Positions 15,181 to 23,799 of a stretch of DNA of 28,086 nt are shown one piece after another. The stretch's first letter is position 1; the number at the start of each line of letters is the position of its first letter. Position numbers and translations under genes: made by a program. The notes under the pieces were generated by a model, which was not told where the DNA came from, ran no database searches, and saw nothing but the letters and a program-made list of their open reading frames with translations. The stretch is from MGBC120314 sp051877855 (GTDB lineage: Bacteria; Bacillota; Clostridia; Lachnospirales; Lachnospiraceae), in the NCBI GenBank assembly GCA_051877855.1, contig JBJEJH010000041.1, positions 1 to 28,086 of the forward strand, read 5' to 3'.

Positions 15181-16550
15181 TGTTAGAAAAACTTTTTAAA
15201 TTGAAAGAAAACAAAACAGATGTCAAGACAGAAGTGCTTGCCGGTATCACAACCTTTATGACCATGGCATACATCTTAGCTGTCAATCCTAGTATTTTAA
15301 GTGCTTCCGGAATGGATTCCAGTGCAATCCTTGCTGCAACAGCAGTTGCATCCTTCATCGGTTGTATCCTGATGGCACTTCTTGCCAATTATCCTTTTGC
15401 CCTGGCGCCGGGTATGGGTTTAAATGCATATTTTGCATTTTCGGTGTGCCTTGGTATGGGTGTGGATTGGCGAATTGCATTAGCTGCGGTATTTGTGGAA
15501 GGTTTGATTTTCATTGTTCTTTCCATTACCAATGTACGTGAGGCAATTTTTAATGCGATTCCGTTAACCTTGAAGTATGCAGTCAGCGGTGGTATCGGTC
15601 TTTTTATTGCCTTTATCGGATTAAAGGGTGCTAATCTTGTGGTTGCTGATGCTTCCACATTAGTTACCTATCAGAATTTCAAGGAAAATGTAAGCTCTGT
15701 CGGTGTAGGTGCGATTCTGGCTTTGATCGGAATTGTTATTACCGCGGTTCTTCTTGTAAAGAATGTTAAGGGTGCCATTTTATTTGGTATTATTGCAACT
15801 TATGCTTTAGGTGTCATTGCTGAGCTTTTGGGTATTTATGTACCGAATCCTGAAGTGGGAATGTATAGTTTATATCCGGATTTCTCCAACTGGTTTGTTT
15901 TAGGTTCCCTTAAGGAAACCTTTGGTCAGATTTTTATGGCAGACTTCTCAAGCATTCGTGTAATGGATTTTATCGTTGTTGTATTTGCTTTCCTTTTTGT
16001 AGATATCTTTGATACTCTTGGAACTTTGATGGGTGTTGCTTCTAAGGCAGATATGCTGGACAAGGATGGCAAGTTACCGAAGATTCGTGGCGCATTGCTT
16101 GCGGATGCCATTGCAACAAGTATCGGTGCAATTCTTGGTACATCCACGACAACAACTTATGTTGAGAGCTCATCCGGTGTATCCGAAGGTGGTAGGACAG
16201 GTCTTACCGCAACGGTAACGGGTATCCTTTTCCTGTTATCCGGTATATTCCTTGCACCGCTGTTTATGGCCATTCCATCTTTTGCCACAGCACCTGCATT
16301 GGTGGTTGTAGGATGTATGATGATTTCATCCGTACTTAAGGTGAATTTTAATGATTACTCCGAAGGTATTCCGGCATTTCTTACATTGGTATGTATGCCG
16401 TTGATGTACAGTATTTCTGAGGGAATTGCGGTTGGTTTTATCTCATATGTTTTAATTAATTTAGTAACCGGAAAAGCAAAAGAAAAGAAGATTAGTCCTT
16501 TGATGTATGTGCTTGCAATTATATTTGTTTGTAAATATATCTTTTTATAA
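15180..16550 (+). CDS. NCS2 family guanine/hypoxanthine permease (AzgA/PbuG type)
   Basis: This secondary transporter imports purine bases. From ATG 15180 the protein has 456 residues and about 12-14 membrane segments. The AzgA-subgroup signatures are TTFMTMAYILAVNPSIL near the N-terminus, PFALAPGMGLNAYFAF, and a C-terminal-half motif ILGTSTTTTYVESSSGVSEG. The nearest relatives in B. subtilis are PbuG and PbuO. No guanine riboswitch or PurR box is visible upstream; a long inverted repeat surrounds the promoter and SD instead. A start at 15120 would lie inside the promoter and is rejected. Exact substrate is inferred from subgroup only. Confidence 0.9.
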   Translation: MLEKLFKLKENKTDVKTEVLAGITTFMTMAYILAVNPSILSASGMDSSAILAATAVASFIGCILMALLANYPFALAPGMGLNAYFAFSVCLGMGVDWRIALAAVFVEGLIFIVLSITNVREAIFNAIPLTLKYAVSGGIGLFIAFIGLKGANLVVADASTLVTYQNFKENVSSVGVGAILALIGIVITAVLLVKNVKGAILFGIIATYALGVIAELLGIYVPNPEVGMYSLYPDFSNWFVLGSLKETFGQIFMADFSSIRVMDFIVVVFAFLFVDIFDTLGTLMGVASKADMLDKDGKLPKIRGALLADAIATSIGAILGTSTTTTYVESSSGVSEGGRTGLTATVTGILFLLSGIFLAPLFMAIPSFATAPALVVVGCMMISSVLKVNFNDYSEGIPAFLTLVCMPLMYSISEGIAVGFISYVLINLVTGKAKEKKISPLMYVLAIIFVCKYIFL

Positions 16551-16554
16551 GAGG

Positions 16555-16583
16555 TTTACAAATTGTCCTGAAAACTATATAAT
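16555..16583 (+). promoter_or_regulatory. Predicted strong sigma-A promoter for the methyltransferase gene
   Basis: TTTACA (16555-16560), exactly 17 bases, and TATAAT (16578-16583). It starts five bases after the permease stop. Confidence 0.7.
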
Positions 16584-16622
16584 GTATTCTATGTGAAAAT
16601 ATTATATTAAGTGAGGTTGGCC

Positions 16623-17522
16623 ATGAAGAGGGTTTTAAGAAAAGTTAAAGATTTATATATCCGTTACACAGACAAGATTAGTTATAAGATTAATTATAAT
16701 AAGCTGGAGAAATATATGGTCTCAAAGGGTCGTAAGACCAGTATGTCCGATGATGATGCTTATCCGGCACTTTGTCATGCGGCAGCGGAGGAAGAGTCCT
16801 TCTTTAAGGATTTTCGTCGTAACTTTATTTACAATACCGTTTTAGAGCATGTTCCACAGTATCAGGGACAGGAATATTTAGATGTAATCAAGAAAAATGA
16901 TAAGCTTAAATATACGGATGCAGACTGGGATAATTTCCGTCAGAATGATCTCTATGGTAATCCAAGGGTATTTCCGTATGAAGTGAATAATAAAACGATG
17001 GTGCTTTCTCCGACAACCTTGCGTTATGCTAAGGTTTTACAGGATGTTGTAACCTTGTTTGATACCGAAAAGATCAAATCCGTAGCAGAGATTGGTATCG
17101 GCTATGCAGGACAATGCAGAATGATGACAAGCTTTGTTCCATCCATTGAGAAGTACTCATTATTCGATCTTCCTGAAGTTCTTGGACTTGCCAAGAGATA
17201 TTTGGGTAAATTTGGTGATACGGTTGTGAATAAGGCTAATTTCGTTGATGCAACGAATATGAAGGAAACCGATGAATCTTATGATTTTGTAATCAGTAAT
17301 TACGCATTTTCAGAGTTGATTCGTGATGTTCAGGATTGTTACTTGAAAGAGGTAATTTTAAAGTCTAAGGCAGGATATATGACATGGAATTCTTTATCCT
17401 GTGATGTTCTTGACGGTTATACTTTGGACGAGTTATTAAAGCTTATTCCTGGTTCATCGGTAATCCCTGAAGAGCCGCTTTCAGCTACCAACAACTGCAT
17501 CATTATCTGGGGGAATAAATAA
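16623..17522 (+). CDS. Putative sugar O-methyltransferase (SAM-dependent)
   Basis: The 299-residue protein has a basic, helical N-terminal region of about 140 residues. A Rossmann methyltransferase domain follows, with the SAM-binding motif VAEIGIGYAGQ, an acidic strand end at YSLFDLPEV, and SYDFVISNYAFSEL as motif IV. The overall layout fits the putative sugar O-methyltransferase family found in surface-polysaccharide clusters, but here it stands alone between a purine permease and a mutS-like gene. ATG 16623 has GAGG six bases upstream; an in-frame GTG at 16611 overlaps that SD and is less likely. It has its own promoter and terminator. The substrate is unknown. Confidence 0.72.
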   Translation: MKRVLRKVKDLYIRYTDKISYKINYNKLEKYMVSKGRKTSMSDDDAYPALCHAAAEEESFFKDFRRNFIYNTVLEHVPQYQGQEYLDVIKKNDKLKYTDADWDNFRQNDLYGNPRVFPYEVNNKTMVLSPTTLRYAKVLQDVVTLFDTEKIKSVAEIGIGYAGQCRMMTSFVPSIEKYSLFDLPEVLGLAKRYLGKFGDTVVNKANFVDATNMKETDESYDFVISNYAFSELIRDVQDCYLKEVILKSKAGYMTWNSLSCDVLDGYTLDELLKLIPGSSVIPEEPLSATNNCIIIWGNK

Positions 17523-17536
17523 TATTTTAGTTTACA

Positions 17537-17568
17537 AAAGGCGTTCCTTGACAGCGCCTTTATTTTTT
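17537..17568 (+). terminator. Intrinsic terminator after the methyltransferase gene
   Basis: AAAGGCG (17537-17543) pairs with CGCCTTT (17555-17561), followed by ATTTTTT. Confidence 0.85.
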
Positions 17569-17582
17569 AGGGGAGATTTGTC

Positions 17583-19271
17583 ATGAATACAATCATTTTT
17601 CTAATCTTAGTTCTAGTGATCATGATCTATACAAGCATTCGATCGAGCCGTGAAATCCGACGAAAAAATCGTGCACGGCTTATTGAGGAGTTTTCAAATC
17701 CTTTATCACGTAAAATGGATGTCCGTGGAAGGGAAAATCTACGAAATTATGATCAATTGACTGCGTCCGAGAATCCGCTTCATATCGATGAGGATACCTG
17801 GGATGATCTAAATATGGATGAGATCTTTGATGCGATGAACTGTACAAATTCCGCCATTGGTCAGGAATGTCTTTATCATTTGCTGCACAATCCAACCGAT
17901 CAAACGGAACAGTTGGAGGAGATTCATCGTCTGGCGGAAGAATTTACAAAGAATGAAGATGAGCGTATTAAGATTCAGGAGCAGTTTATTGCTCTGGGTT
18001 ATGCCAATATCTCTGATGCATATTCCTATATTCATGATATCCTTGATTTAAAGGATTCCAATAATGTTATGCACTATTTTGCCCAGGTGCTTATCGTCGC
18101 AGCCTTTGTTATTCTGATATTTGTTAACATGAATATCGGTCTTCTTGCAGTCATTGGTGCCATTGCCTATAGTATTATCAGCTATTTTAAAGATAAGGCA
18201 AAGATTGAAAGTTATCTGTCCAGTATGAAATGTATTGTTCGAATGGTGGATTCTGCAGATTCTATTACCAGGATGGATGTATCATTTATTGACCTTTACA
18301 AGGATCAGTTGACGAAATACCTTAAAAATACGAAACAGATTACCAAAAATTTCTTTCTGATTAATACCGGAAGTGGTTATACCGGTTCTCTTTTAGAGAT
18401 AGGTCTGGATTACATGCGTATTCTGTTCCATGTGGATTTAATTCGGTTTAATCAGCTGACCGCAATCATTAAGGAACATCAGGCCGAGATCATGGATATA
18501 TATAAGACCCTTGGCTTTATAGAAAGTTGTATTGCCATAGCAGCATACCGTAATAAGTTACCATATTGGTGTATGCCCAAGCTCCGGGAGGATCGGTTAT
18601 CGAAGGAGTATCATGTTACGGAGGTTTATCATCCTCTTTTAGAGAATCCTATAGCAAATTCAATTAAGACCAAAGAATGTATCTTGCTTACCGGTTCCAA
18701 TGCATCGGGTAAGTCCACATTTCTCCGGGCCATTGCCGTGAATGCTTTGTTGTCCCAAACCATTGCAACGAGTCCTTCTAAATCATATTATGGTTCATAT
18801 TACCGGATTATCTCATCGATGTCCCACAAGGATAACCTGACGGGTGGTGACAGCTACTATATGGTGGAAATTAAGGCATTAAAGCGTATACTGGATCAGG
18901 TAAAAAATCCAGGTCAACCGGTATTATGTTTTCTGGATGAGGTTCTTCGCGGAACCAATACCGTGGAACGAATTGCTGCATCCACACAGATTCTTAAAAG
19001 CTTTGTCCGAGGAAATGTGTTGTGTTTTGCAGCAACCCATGATATAGAACTGACGCAGTTGCTGGCTGGAGGATATGCAAATTATCATTTTGAGGAATCT
19101 TTCGAGAATAATGATGTACAATACAACTATTTGTTAAAAGAGGGACCGGCAGTTACCCGAAATGCAATCCGGTTACTGGCACAGACCGGCTATGATCAGG
19201 ACTTGATCGATGAAGCAGTCTGGATGACCAAGGAATTTGAGACCAATGGAATCTGGAAAGCTAAAAATTAA
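17583..19271 (+). CDS. Membrane-anchored MutS-like ATPase
   Basis: The 562-residue protein combines membrane segments with MutS ATPase parts. TM1 is at 2-18, and a hairpin of two more lies at about 164-183 and 185-202. Residues 250-350 resemble the MutS clamp/lever region. The ATPase domain has Walker A GSNASGKST (371-379), GGDSYYMVEIKAL (421-433), Walker B LCFLDE (448-453) followed by LRGTN, and the switch histidine ATHD (His486). There is no N-terminal mismatch-recognition domain and no Smr nuclease tail, so classical mismatch repair is unlikely. The SD GGGGAGA precedes the ATG. rnhA follows 29 bases later. Its function at the membrane is not known to me. Confidence 0.87.
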   Translation: MNTIIFLILVLVIMIYTSIRSSREIRRKNRARLIEEFSNPLSRKMDVRGRENLRNYDQLTASENPLHIDEDTWDDLNMDEIFDAMNCTNSAIGQECLYHLLHNPTDQTEQLEEIHRLAEEFTKNEDERIKIQEQFIALGYANISDAYSYIHDILDLKDSNNVMHYFAQVLIVAAFVILIFVNMNIGLLAVIGAIAYSIISYFKDKAKIESYLSSMKCIVRMVDSADSITRMDVSFIDLYKDQLTKYLKNTKQITKNFFLINTGSGYTGSLLEIGLDYMRILFHVDLIRFNQLTAIIKEHQAEIMDIYKTLGFIESCIAIAAYRNKLPYWCMPKLREDRLSKEYHVTEVYHPLLENPIANSIKTKECILLTGSNASGKSTFLRAIAVNALLSQTIATSPSKSYYGSYYRIISSMSHKDNLTGGDSYYMVEIKALKRILDQVKNPGQPVLCFLDEVLRGTNTVERIAASTQILKSFVRGNVLCFAATHDIELTQLLAGGYANYHFEESFENNDVQYNYLLKEGPAVTRNAIRLLAQTGYDQDLIDEAVWMTKEFETNGIWKAKN

Positions 19272-19300
19272 TAAAAAAAGTGAGAAACGAGGAAATTAGA

Positions 19301-19774
19301 ATGAAAGTGTATATTTATACCGATGGATCTGCCCGGGGAAATCCGGATGGACCGGGAGGGTACGGTACGATATTAAAATATATTACTCCGGATGGTGAAG
19401 TTCATGAAAAGGAACTTTCTCAGGGTTATAAGAAAACAACAAACAACCGTATGGAGCTGATGGCTGCCATCGTTGGACTGGAGTCCTTAAAGAAGCCTTG
19501 TGAAGTTGAACTGTATTCGGATTCGCAGTATCTGATTAAGGCCTTTAACGATCATTGGCTGGAGGGGTGGATCAAGAAAGGATGGAAGAGAGGAAAGAAC
19601 GAACCGGTTAAGAATGTGGATCTCTGGAAGCGCCTCCTTGAAGCCACAAAACCACACCAAATTACCTGGATCTGGGTGAAAGGTCATGATGGTCACGAAT
19701 ATAATGAGCGATGTGATACCCTGGCCACAACCGCAGCAGATGGTGATGATTTAATGGATGATGTTGAAGTGTAA
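19301..19774 (+). CDS. rnhA: Ribonuclease HI
   Basis: RNase HI cleaves RNA in RNA-DNA hybrids. The 157-residue protein has the four acidic active-site positions: Asp in YTDGSARGN, Glu in NNRMELMAA, Asp in YSDSQYL and Asp in ERCDTLA. It also has His in KGHDGH. The basic handle region HWLEGWIKKGWKRGKNEPVK is present, as in the E. coli enzyme. One extra residue (GNPDGPGGYG) interrupts the usual GNPGPGGYG, a variation I believe is common in Clostridia. ATG 19301 has GAGG eight bases upstream and is favoured over the GTG at 19280. With rnhB at 3828 the window holds both RNase H types. Confidence 0.94.
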   Translation: MKVYIYTDGSARGNPDGPGGYGTILKYITPDGEVHEKELSQGYKKTTNNRMELMAAIVGLESLKKPCEVELYSDSQYLIKAFNDHWLEGWIKKGWKRGKNEPVKNVDLWKRLLEATKPHQITWIWVKGHDGHEYNERCDTLATTAADGDDLMDDVEV

Positions 19775-19805
19775 TACACAAGCAGGTTTAAGATAATTTC
19801 TTCTC

Positions 19806-19834
19806 TTGTGATTTTTATCATTCTGTGATAAAAT
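19806..19834 (+). promoter_or_regulatory. Predicted promoter with palindrome, upstream of the small protein and alaS
   Basis: TTGTGA (19806-19811), 17 bases, TAAAAT (19829-19834) with an extended -10 TG at 19826-19827. An 8-bp inverted repeat, TTTTATCA (19813-19820) and TGATAAAA (19826-19833) around TTCTG, fills the spacer and -10, as an operator would. No T-box is visible. Confidence 0.55.
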
Positions 19835-19917
19835 TAATTAGTTAAAATCCTATGGGATATTTTACCCGCCAGCAGAATAATGATGGTGGAATCAAGTATA
19901 TATTGGAGGTAGGTTCT

Positions 19918-20070
19918 ATGGTATTATTAAATGCATTAGTAAGTGATATTGTATTTGAAGCGGTTCGCTTAGTTGTGCTTGCTGCATGTGCCGTTTTGGG
20001 AGTATTGGTTGGCAAGAAGTTAAAGGATTCATCCGATGCTAAGAAGTCTGCCAACAAAGAAGAAGCTTAA
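19918..20070 (+). CDS. Small single-span membrane protein, function unknown
   Basis: The 50-residue product has one hydrophobic helix (about 12-33, with FEAVRLVVLAACAVLGVLVG) and a charged, Lys/Ser-rich tail, KKLKDSSDAKKSANKEEA. The SD GGAGG at 19905-19909 supports the ATG at 19918; the in-frame ATG at 19852 has no SD and lies close to the predicted transcription start. It is followed 18 bases later by alaS and is probably co-transcribed with it. I do not recognise a family. The topology predicts a cytoplasmic tail after GKKLK by the positive-inside rule. Good SD, codon usage and spacing argue that it is real. Confidence 0.7.
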   Translation: MVLLNALVSDIVFEAVRLVVLAACAVLGVLVGKKLKDSSDAKKSANKEEA

Positions 20071-20088
20071 TTTGAGGAGGATATCGAA

Positions 20089-22743
20089 GTGAAGTACTAT
20101 GGAGTCAATGACTTAAGAAGAATGTATCTGGACTTCTTCGAGAGCAAAGGTCATTTGAAAATGAAGAGTTTTTCTCTTATTCCACACAATGACAACAGTT
20201 TATTGTTAATTAATTCCGGTATGGCGCCACTTAAGCCATATTTTACCGGACAGGAGGTTCCGCCAAGAAAGAGAGTAACCACCTGTCAGAAGTGTATCCG
20301 TACCGGTGACCTCGAGAATGTAGGTAAGACTGCAAGACATGGTACATTTTTTGAAATGCTTGGTAATTTTTCTTTTGGTGATTATTTTAAGCATGAAGCC
20401 ATTGCCTGGTCATGGGAGTTTTTAACAGAGGTTGTCGGTCTTGAGGCAGATCGTCTTTACCCATCGATCTATGAAAATGATGATGAGGCATTCGAAATCT
20501 GGAATAAGGAAATCGGCATTGCTCCGGAGCGTATTTTCCGTTTTGGCAAGGCAGATAATTTCTGGGAGCATGGTTCAGGTCCTTGCGGTCCATGTTCAGA
20601 AATCTACTATGATCGTGGAGAAAAATACGGTTGTGGAAAGCCTGGCTGTACCGTAGGTTGTGATTGTGACCGTTTCATGGAAATCTGGAATAATGTATTT
20701 ACACAGTTTGACAATGACGGAAACAATAATTATACAGAACTTGTACAGAAGAACATTGATACCGGTATGGGTCTGGAAAGACTTGCCTCCGTTGTGCAGG
20801 ATGTTGACTCAATCTTTGATGTCGATACTATATTTGCTTTAAGAAGCAGAGTATGTGAGCTTGCCGGTGTTCAATATAAAGAAGATGCCGATGCCGATGT
20901 TTCCATCCGTATTATCACGGACCATATCCGTTCTGCTACATTTATGATTTCTGATGGTATTATGCCATCCAACGAAGGTCGTGGTTACGTTCTTCGTCGT
21001 ATCATCCGTCGTGCAGCCCGTCAGGGTAGAAAGCTTGGTATCGATGGTATTTTTCTTGCAGAGCTTTCGAAGACGGTCATTGAGGGATCAAAGGATGGTT
21101 ATCCTGAATTAGATGAGAAGAAGGAATTTATCTTCAAGGTATTGACACAGGAAGAGAATCAGTTCAATAAGACCATCGATCAGGGTCTTTCGATTCTTGC
21201 TGAATTAGAGGACAAACTGGCCGCTGAAGGCGCAAAAGAACTTTCCGGCGATGATGCCTTTAAGTTATATGATACTTACGGTTTCCCATTAGATCTTACA
21301 AAGGAAATCCTTGAGGAAAAGGGTCTTTCTGTAGATGAGGATGGCTTTAAGGCCTCCATGCAGGAGCAGAAGGTAAAAGCCAGAAATGCTCGTAAAACCA
21401 CATCTTACATGGGTGCCGATGCAACGATCTGGGATAATTTTGATCTTTCTGTTACATCAGAATTTGTTGGCTATGAACAGTTGGAATTAGAGCAGAAGAT
21501 TACAGCCCTGGCTTTAAATACAGAGGATTCCTCTGAATTTGCCGAAGCAATTTCGGAGGGACAGCGTGGTACCATCGTTTGTGCAAAGACACCGTTCTAT
21601 GCTACTATGGGTGGTCAGGTTGGTGATGTTGGTGTCATTACCACCGCCGATGGTGAGTTTAGGGTTACTGCAACAGAAAAGCTTGTAGGTAACCGAATCG
21701 GTCATATTGGTTATGTGACAAAGGGTATGCTTCAGAATGGTTCAATGGCTGTACTAAAGGTTGATAAGGCTGCACGTCAGTCTACCTGCCGTAACCACTC
21801 TGCAACACATCTTCTTCAGAAAGCACTTCGTGAAACTCTTGGTTCACATGTTGAGCAGGCCGGTTCATACCAGGATGTGGATCGAACAAGATTTGACTTC
21901 AGTCATTTTGCTGCATTAACACCGGAAGAATTGACGAAGGTTGAGCAGCTTGTTAATGAGAAGATTGCTGAAGATATCGCTGTAGATACTGCAGTAATGT
22001 CTGTTGATGAAGCTAAGAAGACCGGTGCTATGGCATTATTTGGCGAAAAATATGGTGAAAGCGTTCGTGTTGTTTCCATGGGTGATTTTTCAAAGGAATT
22101 CTGTGGTGGTACTCACGTAGCGCATACCGGAGAAATCCAGTCCTTCAAGATTCTTTCTGAAGTTTCAGCCGCAGCCGGTATTCGTCGTATTGAGGCTATT
22201 ACAGGTGCGAACGTAACAAAGTACTATGCAAATCTTGAGGAAGAGTTAAATGAGGCTGCAAAGGCTGCTAAGAGCGATGTTGCAGGTCTTGTTAAGAAGA
22301 TTGAAGCAATGCAGGCTGAGATCAAAACACTTTCCTCTGAAAATGAAAGCCTTAAGGCTAAGATGGCAAGTAATGCAGCCGGAGATGCTTTATCCCAGGC
22401 AAAGGATGTCAATGGAATTAAGTTCCTGGCCGTTCAGATTGCAGATGCTGATATGAATGCTCTTAGAACACTGGGAGATCAGTTTAAGGAGAAGCTTGGC
22501 GAAGCCGTTGTTGTACTTGCCTCAAGTCCGGCTGCTGATAAGGTGAATTTAATCGTTACAGCTACGGAAGGTGCCATTAAGAAGGGCGCTCATGCAGGTA
22601 ACATCATCAAAGAGGCTGCAGCACTTGTTGGTGGTGGCGGTGGTGGACGTCCGAATATGGCTCAGGCCGGTGGTAAGAATGCCGCAGGTATTCAGGCGGC
22701 ATTGGATAAGGCCTTAGAAGTTCTCAATGGTCAGTTAAGTTAA
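20089..22743 (+). CDS. alaS: Alanyl-tRNA synthetase
   Basis: AlaRS charges tRNA-Ala and edits Ser/Gly mischarging. The 884-residue protein is complete. The class II aminoacylation core is at the N-terminus (YYGVNDLRRMYLDFFESKGH, then FEMLGNFSFGDYF). The editing domain carries the metal-site motifs HSATH and CGGTH. A coiled-coil region (about 715-770) leads to the C-terminal DHHA1 domain with a glycine-rich GGGGGGRPNMAQAGG. The start is GTG with GAGGAGG at 20074-20080. In many Firmicutes alaS is controlled by a T-box; here the 5' region holds a small membrane-protein gene and no T-box sequence. Confidence 0.98.
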   Translation: MKYYGVNDLRRMYLDFFESKGHLKMKSFSLIPHNDNSLLLINSGMAPLKPYFTGQEVPPRKRVTTCQKCIRTGDLENVGKTARHGTFFEMLGNFSFGDYFKHEAIAWSWEFLTEVVGLEADRLYPSIYENDDEAFEIWNKEIGIAPERIFRFGKADNFWEHGSGPCGPCSEIYYDRGEKYGCGKPGCTVGCDCDRFMEIWNNVFTQFDNDGNNNYTELVQKNIDTGMGLERLASVVQDVDSIFDVDTIFALRSRVCELAGVQYKEDADADVSIRIITDHIRSATFMISDGIMPSNEGRGYVLRRIIRRAARQGRKLGIDGIFLAELSKTVIEGSKDGYPELDEKKEFIFKVLTQEENQFNKTIDQGLSILAELEDKLAAEGAKELSGDDAFKLYDTYGFPLDLTKEILEEKGLSVDEDGFKASMQEQKVKARNARKTTSYMGADATIWDNFDLSVTSEFVGYEQLELEQKITALALNTEDSSEFAEAISEGQRGTIVCAKTPFYATMGGQVGDVGVITTADGEFRVTATEKLVGNRIGHIGYVTKGMLQNGSMAVLKVDKAARQSTCRNHSATHLLQKALRETLGSHVEQAGSYQDVDRTRFDFSHFAALTPEELTKVEQLVNEKIAEDIAVDTAVMSVDEAKKTGAMALFGEKYGESVRVVSMGDFSKEFCGGTHVAHTGEIQSFKILSEVSAAAGIRRIEAITGANVTKYYANLEEELNEAAKAAKSDVAGLVKKIEAMQAEIKTLSSENESLKAKMASNAAGDALSQAKDVNGIKFLAVQIADADMNALRTLGDQFKEKLGEAVVVLASSPAADKVNLIVTATEGAIKKGAHAGNIIKEAAALVGGGGGGRPNMAQAGGKNAAGIQAALDKALEVLNGQLS

Positions 22744-22764
22744 TGATTATAAAAAATTAAAGAA

Positions 22765-22807
22765 AAACACCTCTGGACATATTTGTTTGGCCGGAGGTGT
22801 TTGTTTT
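22765..22807 (+). terminator. Intrinsic terminator after alaS
   Basis: AAACACCTCTGG (22765-22776) pairs with CCGGAGGTGTTT (22791-22802), 12 bp with one G-U, followed by TTGTTTT. Confidence 0.9.
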
Positions 22808-22828
22808 GCGATAGTATATGAATAATAT
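22801..22828 (+). promoter_or_regulatory. Possible promoter of the AEC transporter gene
   Basis: TTGTTT (22801-22806), 16 bases, TAATAT (22823-22828). The -35 would share bases with the T run of the alaS terminator. Match quality is moderate. Confidence 0.3.
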
Positions 22829-22847
22829 AGTTATATGGAGATTATAA

Positions 22848-23792
22848 ATGGATAATTTATTGTTTTGTTTAAATGCCACGGTTCCGATTTTTCTTTTAAT
22901 GGTTTTGGGCTATATGTTCATGAAATTACATATCTTTGATGAACATTTTACAAAGAAAATGAATTCCTTTGTTTTTAAAATTGCATTACCGGTTCTTGTT
23001 TTTCAGGATCTGTCACAGGAGGATTTCTTTGCTGTGTGGGACGGAAGTTATATCATGTTTTGTTTCATCGCATCCCTGCTTTCAATTGGCATAGCCATTG
23101 GATTGTCCTTTTGCTTTAAAGATAAATCCATCCAGGGAGAATTTGCCCAGTCTTCCTATCGTTCCAGTGCAGCTTTACTCGGCATCGGTTTTATTCAGAA
23201 TATCTATGGAACTTCGGGAATGTCACCACTTATGATCATTGGAACGGTACCTTTATACAATGTTATGGCAGTAATTCTTCTTTCCTTCCTTAAGCCTGAA
23301 CGGGAAAGGATTAATAAGAATTTAATTAAAAAAACATTAAAGGGTATTGTTACGAATCCAATTATCATAGGAATTGCTACCGGTATGCTTTGGTCATTGC
23401 TTCGCATACCGCAACCGGTGATTATGGTTAAGACCGTGAAATATATTTCAAATTTAGCCACACCTCTTGGTTTAATGGCCCTTGGTGCAAGTTTTGAACC
23501 GAAAAAAGCAGCAAATACATTAAAACCGGCAATTTTAGCCAGTGTCCTGAAACTGGTGGTATTTGCCGCACTTTTTCTTCCAATTGCAGTTCATATAGGA
23601 TATACAACGGACAAACTGGTAGCGGTGTTGGTAATGCTGGCTTCCCCAACCACGGTTTCAAGCTTTGTTATGGCCAAAAGTATGGGGCATGAGGGAACGG
23701 TGTCCTCCAATACGGTTATGATTACCACATTTTTCAGTGCATTTACATTAACTTTATGGCTATATATATTACGTTGTCTCGGTTTGGTATAA
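22848..23792 (+). CDS. AEC family transporter (auxin efflux carrier/malate permease type)
   Basis: The 314-residue protein has about ten hydrophobic segments arranged as two halves, as in the AEC family. The first half opens with NATVPIFLLMVLGYMFMKLHIFDEHFTKKMNSFVFKIALPVLVF, a typical AEC N-terminus. The second half contains ISNLATPLGLMALGASF and VAVLVMLASPTTVSSFVMA, both family hallmarks. Members export or import organic acids and related anions; the substrate cannot be read from sequence. TGGAG precedes the ATG at seven bases. It ends seven bases from the stop of the convergent recombinase gene, with no clear terminator between. Confidence 0.88.
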   Translation: MDNLLFCLNATVPIFLLMVLGYMFMKLHIFDEHFTKKMNSFVFKIALPVLVFQDLSQEDFFAVWDGSYIMFCFIASLLSIGIAIGLSFCFKDKSIQGEFAQSSYRSSAALLGIGFIQNIYGTSGMSPLMIIGTVPLYNVMAVILLSFLKPERERINKNLIKKTLKGIVTNPIIIGIATGMLWSLLRIPQPVIMVKTVKYISNLATPLGLMALGASFEPKKAANTLKPAILASVLKLVVFAALFLPIAVHIGYTTDKLVAVLVMLASPTTVSSFVMAKSMGHEGTVSSNTVMITTFFSAFTLTLWLYILRCLGLV

Positions 23793-23799
23793 TAATATG

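Noticed and set aside
15180..16550. Guanine riboswitch or PurR box controlling the purine permease
   Set aside because: The 160 bases between spoIVA and the permease lack the conserved purine riboswitch core and a PurR box pair.
17548..17553. TTGACA as a promoter -35 for the MutS-like gene
   Set aside because: It lies in the loop of a terminator and no -10 occurs at 16-18 bases downstream.
19777..19816. CACAAG/CTTGTG hairpin followed by ATTTTT as terminator of rnhA
   Set aside because: Only 6 bp of stem with a 22-base loop, and its 3' part is better explained as a promoter -35.
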